Shown piece by piece: positions 6,173-6,777 of a DNA stretch of 6,777 bases. Position numbers and translations under genes: made by a program. Each line of letters begins with the position of its first letter. The first letter of the stretch is position 1. The notes beneath the pieces are model-generated. The model saw only the letters and a list, made by a program, of their open reading frames with translations. It was not told the origin of the DNA and ran no database searches. The DNA lies in contig JAUZEX010000489.1 in NCBI GenBank assembly GCA_030838815.1, forward strand, positions 1-6,777. Direction: 5' to 3'. This stretch comes from Actinomycetota bacterium (GTDB lineage: Bacteria; Actinomycetota; Acidimicrobiia; IMCC26256; BP-133).

Positions 6173-6777
6173 GTGGACCTACCTGTGATGCCCCCCGTCT
6201 CCCCCATGCTGGCCAAGCTCGCCCGGACGCTCCCGGCCGAGGGCGGCATGCTCTACGAGCCCAAGTGGGACGGGTTCCGCTGCATCGTGTTCCGCGACGG
6301 CGACGAGATCGAGCTCGGCAGCCGCAACGAGCGACCCCTCACCCGCTACTTTCCGGAGCTGTCCGACCCCCTCAGGCAGTACCTGCCGGCCCGGTGCGTC
6401 CTCGACGGGGAGGTGGTCATCGCCACCGAGGCGGGGGGACTCGACTTCGAGGCGCTCCTGCAGCGGATCCACCCGGCCGCTTCCCGCATCCAGCTGCTGG
6501 CCCAGCAGACCCCGGCCTCGTTCGTGGCCTTCGACGTCATGGCCGAGGGCGACGATGACCTTCGACTTCTACCTCAGGTTGAGCGTCGACGGAGACTCGA
6601 GGCCATGCTGGGTGGAGCCCGTCCGCCCGTCCATCTGACCCCCTGCACCGCCGACCGGGCCCTGGCCGCCGAATGGTTCGACGCCTTCGAGGGCGCCGGG
6701 CTCGACGGCGTGGTGGCCAAGCCCGAGCAGCTCCCCTACCGGGAGGGCGAACGGGTCATGCTCAAGGTCAAGCACGA
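6173..6777 (+). CDS. ligC: ATP-dependent DNA ligase, LigC type (partial)
   Basis: ATP-dependent DNA ligases seal nicks through a lysine-AMP intermediate. LigC is the actinobacterial accessory ligase linked to repair rather than replication. The first 201 codons are present; the gene runs off the right edge, so the OB-fold domain is missing. Visible: the LigC-like opening DLPVMPPVSPMLAK, motif I KWDG with the nucleotide-accepting Lys31, SRNERPLTRYFPEL (50-63), motif III DGEVVI (78-83), LDFEALLQRIHP (90-101), motif IV DGVVAK (178-183) and the start of motif V LKVKH (197-201). The adenylation domain begins at once, with no extra N-terminal domain, as in LigC. GTG at 6173 is preferred because LigC proteins known to me begin close to this position with the same DLPVMPPVSPM pattern; GTG 6185 and ATG 6188 are alternatives. 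No Shine-Dalgarno is seen. No Ku or LigD gene is in view. Confidence 0.93.
   Translation, partial: MDLPVMPPVSPMLAKLARTLPAEGGMLYEPKWDGFRCIVFRDGDEIELGSRNERPLTRYFPELSDPLRQYLPARCVLDGEVVIATEAGGLDFEALLQRIHPAASRIQLLAQQTPASFVAFDVMAEGDDDLRLLPQVERRRRLEAMLGGARPPVHLTPCTADRALAAEWFDAFEGAGLDGVVAKPEQLPYREGERVMLKVKH

Noticed and set aside
1..6777. CRISPR arrays, tRNA genes, insertion sequences, prophage or defence genes
   Set aside because: No spaced direct repeats, cloverleaf-like segments, transposase motifs or terminal inverted repeats were found on either strand by eye.

Overview
This window is a stretch of high-GC chromosome, most likely from an actinobacterium of the Acidimicrobiia or a related lineage. 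The reasons are the strong G/C bias at third codon positions, a mycobacterial-type LigC DNA ligase, adjacent rnj and ftsK genes (a known actinobacterial neighbourhood), and several genes that lack Shine-Dalgarno sequences and look leaderless. The exact taxon cannot be fixed from the sequence. The interrupted genes would suit either a genome with some decay or a draft or metagenomic contig with local errors.

Layout. All genes but one lie on the minus strand, so they read from right to left. On the plus strand, at the right end, a LigC-type ATP-dependent DNA ligase starts at 6173 and runs off the window. Divergent from it, only 28 bp away, is a TetR-family regulator (6144 to 5539). A second, related TetR regulator follows (5505 to 4912). 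A ferritin-like diiron protein (4907 to 3795) has its ribosome binding site inside the end of that second regulator, so the two form a translationally linked pair. The diiron gene is cut by an in-frame TAA at codon 180. Next is a broken family 2 glycosyltransferase (3741 to 2778) that has lost the first half of its catalytic domain and carries a later single-base frameshift. After it come two intact housekeeping genes: ribonuclease J (2736 to 1072) and the N-terminal membrane part of the FtsK DNA translocase (954 to the left edge, continuing outside).

How the parts work together. RNase J (RNA processing and decay) and FtsK (chromosome segregation at the septum) are core functions. LigC is an accessory repair ligase. 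The TetR and diiron genes look like a small self-regulated unit: a promoter with a near-palindromic operator between its -35 and -10 boxes sits directly before the second TetR gene. The glycosyltransferase remnant and the split diiron gene lie next to each other, so lesions are concentrated between about 3.1 and 4.4 kb, while the flanking core genes are intact.

No CRISPR array, tRNA, rRNA, insertion sequence or phage gene was seen, and no gene-free stretch exceeds 120 bases. I found no convincing new multi-gene system. The most interesting points are the stop-split diiron protein, the operator/promoter architecture, and the repeated leaderless-type start sites.
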